From positions 1 to 9,008 of the forward strand of contig CANFEI010000029.1 in assembly GCA_947445495.1 (NCBI GenBank): a stretch of 9,008 nucleotides of DNA. The letters are read 5' to 3'. The first letter of the stretch is position 1. Each line of letters begins with the position of its first letter. The notes under the pieces were generated by a model, which saw nothing but the letters and a program-made list of their open reading frames with translations, had not been told where the DNA came from and searched no databases. This DNA is from Alcaligenaceae bacterium (GTDB taxonomy: Bacteria > Pseudomonadota > Gammaproteobacteria > Burkholderiales > Burkholderiaceae). A program made the position numbers and the translations under genes. Positions 7,234 through 9,008 of this stretch are shown one piece after another.

Positions 7234-8289
7234 GTGAATTCCTCGCGACTAACCTTGATTGCAGGTGCGACAGGCCAAATCGGCAGCAGTGTCGGTGCGC
7301 ATTTATTCGAGCAGGGTGGATGGAATCCAATCGGTCTTGCGCGTGCGCCGAAGCCGGATGCCCGCTATCCAATGTTGGCACTTGATCTCACCAATGCACA
7401 AGACTGTGCTGATAAGCTTGCCGCGATAACTAGTGTGACCCACGTTCTGTATGCGGCACGCTTTGATCACTTTGGTGGAGAACTCGAGTCGCGAGAGACC
7501 AACGTGCGGATGTTGGAAAACTTGCTCAATGCCTTGAACCCGGCGTCAGGAAACTTGCAGCATATCCATTTGGTGCACGGCACAAAATATTACGGTCATA
7601 CGGTGCGAGAGCGTCCCACGCCTTATCAAGAAGATGATGCGTGCGGAAACTTCAATAGTTTTTATTACGAACAGCAGGGCTTGCTCCAAGAGCGTCAGCG
7701 CGGACGAAAGTGGTCGTGGTCGATATCTCGACCACATGCGTTCTGTAACTATCGCACCGATGAGTCACGAAACATGATTCTGATCGTGGGTCTGTATGCA
7801 TCGATTCTGCGTGAGCTAGGTTTACCGCTTGTCTACCCCGGGACGCTGCGTAGCTATCGGGCTAAAACGCAGTTCTCTTGGTTGCCAACACTGGCGCGTG
7901 CGGTAACGTGGATGATGACGGATTCGCGCTGTGCGAATCAGGCCTACAACATTGTGAATGGCGATCCGATGAGTTGGTCTGAACTCTGGCCGCTATTTGC
8001 CCAATATTTTGAGATGGAGTGCGGTGCTCCAGAAGACTGCACGTTTGCTGATTTTGCACGTCAGCATACACAGACGTGGCTGCATATGACGAGTAAGTAT
8101 GGCTTACAGAATTCAGACTTAGCAGCGCTGGCGCAATGGCCTTATGGTGATTACGTGATGTCGTTGCAATGGGATGTCGTGTCGGATATGCGTAAGGCCG
8201 CCAGAGATGGTTTTCATGAGCGCGTGAATACGTCCACGATGTGGTTGAAAGGTTTTGATTTCTTTAGAACGCAAAAGATTATTCCTTGA
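7234..8289 (+). CDS. PRISE-type SDR (progesterone 5beta-reductase/iridoid synthase-like)
   Basis: This 351-residue protein is an atypical short-chain dehydrogenase. LTLIAGATGQIGSSV (6-20) is the Rossmann NAD(P)-binding loop, and ARAPKP (36-41) is a likely adenosine-phosphate region. Marks of the PRISE group follow: HIHLVHGTKYYG (110-121) with Lys118 in place of the usual SDR YxxxK lysine, and NSFYYEQQGLL (141-151) with the candidate catalytic tyrosine at 144/145. SWSISRPHAFCNY (161-173) is next, and YNIVNGDPMSWSELWPLFAQ (238-257) corresponds to the group's NGD...W..LW block. Characterised members reduce the carbon-carbon double bond of enones using NADPH. Plant enzymes have an ED after the FYY; here it reads QG, so the substrate may differ. 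The start is GTG at 7234, six bases after the previous stop, chosen because the Rossmann loop follows at once; only AAAG precedes it. It lies between the EthD-like gene and an FAD oxidoreductase and is probably co-transcribed with both. Family assignment is good; the substrate is unknown. Confidence 0.85.
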   Translation: MNSSRLTLIAGATGQIGSSVGAHLFEQGGWNPIGLARAPKPDARYPMLALDLTNAQDCADKLAAITSVTHVLYAARFDHFGGELESRETNVRMLENLLNALNPASGNLQHIHLVHGTKYYGHTVRERPTPYQEDDACGNFNSFYYEQQGLLQERQRGRKWSWSISRPHAFCNYRTDESRNMILIVGLYASILRELGLPLVYPGTLRSYRAKTQFSWLPTLARAVTWMMTDSRCANQAYNIVNGDPMSWSELWPLFAQYFEMECGAPEDCTFADFARQHTQTWLHMTSKYGLQNSDLAALAQWPYGDYVMSLQWDVVSDMRKAARDGFHERVNTSTMWLKGFDFFRTQKIIP

Positions 8290-8292
8290 GGT
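8288..8292 (+). promoter_or_regulatory. Ribosome binding site that decides the FAD oxidoreductase start
   Basis: GAGGT at 8288-8292 overlaps the TGA stop (8287-8289) of the PRISE gene and lies nine bases before the GTG at 8302. It supports that GTG as the start, since no ATG lies in frame before the FAD-binding loop. Confidence 0.6.
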
Positions 8293-8301
8293 AAAGATAA
8301 C

Positions 8302-9008
8302 GTGGCAACAACGATTGATATAGACGTTCTAGTGGTGGGCGGGGGTGGTGCTGGCTTGGCGGCCGCATCAGAGGCCGCGTTGGCTGGACGTAAAGTCATC
8401 CTCTTAGAAAAAAATGCTGAAACAGGCGGTTCGACCTCATGGTCGGTAGGGTCCATTACCGCAACCGGCACGCCCCATCAGCGTCGAGCGGGGATTATAG
8501 ACAGTACCGACGCACACTTTGAGGACATGGCAAAGCACGCCGGTGAGCTTGCGCCACGCGACAACTTAACGTTACGGCGTATCCTTGTCGACAATACTTC
8601 GGAGATGATTGACTGGTTGATGAGCTTAGGTGTGGTGTTCGTTGGACCTGAAGAAGAGCCCCCACATCGTGTTGCGCGCATGCATAACGTCGTTCCGAAC
8701 TCCAAGTCGTTTGCCTATCATTTGACACGCCACTGTCAGCAGCTAGGAGTGGACATGCGGATGAATACCGCCTTGGATAGCTTGTTGCTTGAGGGTGACC
8801 GTGTAGTCGGCGCGCAGGTTCGCACGCCGGACGGCGTGATGCAGAAGATACGCACGCGTTGTGGAGTGGTCTTGGCAAGCGGAGACTACAGCGCGGCAGG
8901 AGACTTAAAGGCGAGTTTGGCAAACGCTGATGTTGCGTTGGTCGACGCTATTAACACGACGGCTACTGGGGATGGTCATCGTATTGCAATGCAAATTGGT
9001 GCGAAAGT
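8302..9008 (+). CDS. FAD-dependent oxidoreductase (fumarate reductase/ketosteroid dehydrogenase-like), C-terminus outside window
   Basis: The frame starts at GTG 8302 and stays open to the window edge, giving 235 residues of a protein that in this family is usually 450-600 long. DVLVVGGGGAGLAAASEAAL (8-27) is the GxGxxG FAD-binding fold, ending in the acidic residue of VILLEK (32-37). ETGGSTSWSVGSI (40-52) is the GG-S/T-loop typical of the FAD_binding_2 superfamily, which includes fumarate reductase flavoprotein subunits, flavocytochrome c, L-aspartate oxidase and 3-ketosteroid-delta1-dehydrogenases. GVVLASGDYSAAG (188-200) is the second flavin-contact segment, and TTATGDGHRIAMQIGAK (219-235) is the family's TGDG element. 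The C-terminal residues needed to choose a subfamily are absent. There is no signal peptide or heme motif at the N-terminus, so it is cytoplasmic and not a flavocytochrome c type at that end. It lies twelve bases after the PRISE gene and is probably co-transcribed. Together these suggest redox changes on the same ring or enone substrate. Confidence 0.88.
   Translation, partial: MATTIDIDVLVVGGGGAGLAAASEAALAGRKVILLEKNAETGGSTSWSVGSITATGTPHQRRAGIIDSTDAHFEDMAKHAGELAPRDNLTLRRILVDNTSEMIDWLMSLGVVFVGPEEEPPHRVARMHNVVPNSKSFAYHLTRHCQQLGVDMRMNTALDSLLLEGDRVVGAQVRTPDGVMQKIRTRCGVVLASGDYSAAGDLKASLANADVALVDAINTTATGDGHRIAMQIGAK

Noticed and set aside
1..9008. tRNA, rRNA, CRISPR, insertion sequence or phage features
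   Set aside because: I looked for tandem repeats, cloverleaf-like segments, terminal inverted repeats and transposase or integrase motifs and saw none; nearly all of the window is occupied by confident protein genes.

Overview
The window looks like chromosome of a betaproteobacterium, most likely a Burkholderiales member near Alcaligenaceae. Three things point there: a Calvin-type class II aldolase followed by purC-purE-purK and a long Sua5-type protein, a periplasmic receptor of the Bug/TctC family, which is greatly expanded in that family, and a moderate GC content (mid-fifties by eye, lower than Bordetella). The taxon is inferred from gene content and order; no rRNA or other marker is present.

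Layout. Positions 1-744 (minus strand) hold the first 248 codons of a SAM-dependent methyltransferase whose C-terminus lies outside the window. A 136-base divergent intergenic region (745-880) separates it from a tight plus-strand housekeeping operon: fba (881-1945), purC (1945-2826), purE (2839-3345), purK (3342-4499) and sua5 (4518-5579). The junctions are a 1-base overlap, a 12-base gap, a 4-base overlap and an 18-base gap. A 172-base non-coding stretch (5580-5751) follows, with a weak hairpin near its start and two adjacent perfect 10-base palindromes further down.

A second plus-strand operon then begins: a Bug/TctC solute receptor (5752-6720), a small protein resembling dimeric alpha/beta-barrel (EthD-like) proteins (6721-7227), an SDR of the PRISE type (progesterone 5beta-reductase/iridoid synthase-like, 7234-8289) and the first 235 codons of an FAD-dependent oxidoreductase of the fumarate reductase/ketosteroid dehydrogenase superfamily (8302 to the window end).

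How the genes work together. The first operon joins a central glycolytic/gluconeogenic aldolase, three steps of de novo IMP synthesis (the CO2-fixing pair PurK/PurE, then PurC) and the first step of tRNA t6A formation. The second operon reads as an accessory uptake-and-catabolism cluster: a periplasmic receptor plus two redox enzymes, both from families that act on enone or ring substrates, and a small barrel protein. The substrate cannot be read from the sequence; an alicyclic, terpenoid-like, steroid-like or aromatic-derived carboxylic acid is a reasonable guess. No tRNA, rRNA, CRISPR array, insertion sequence or phage gene was seen.
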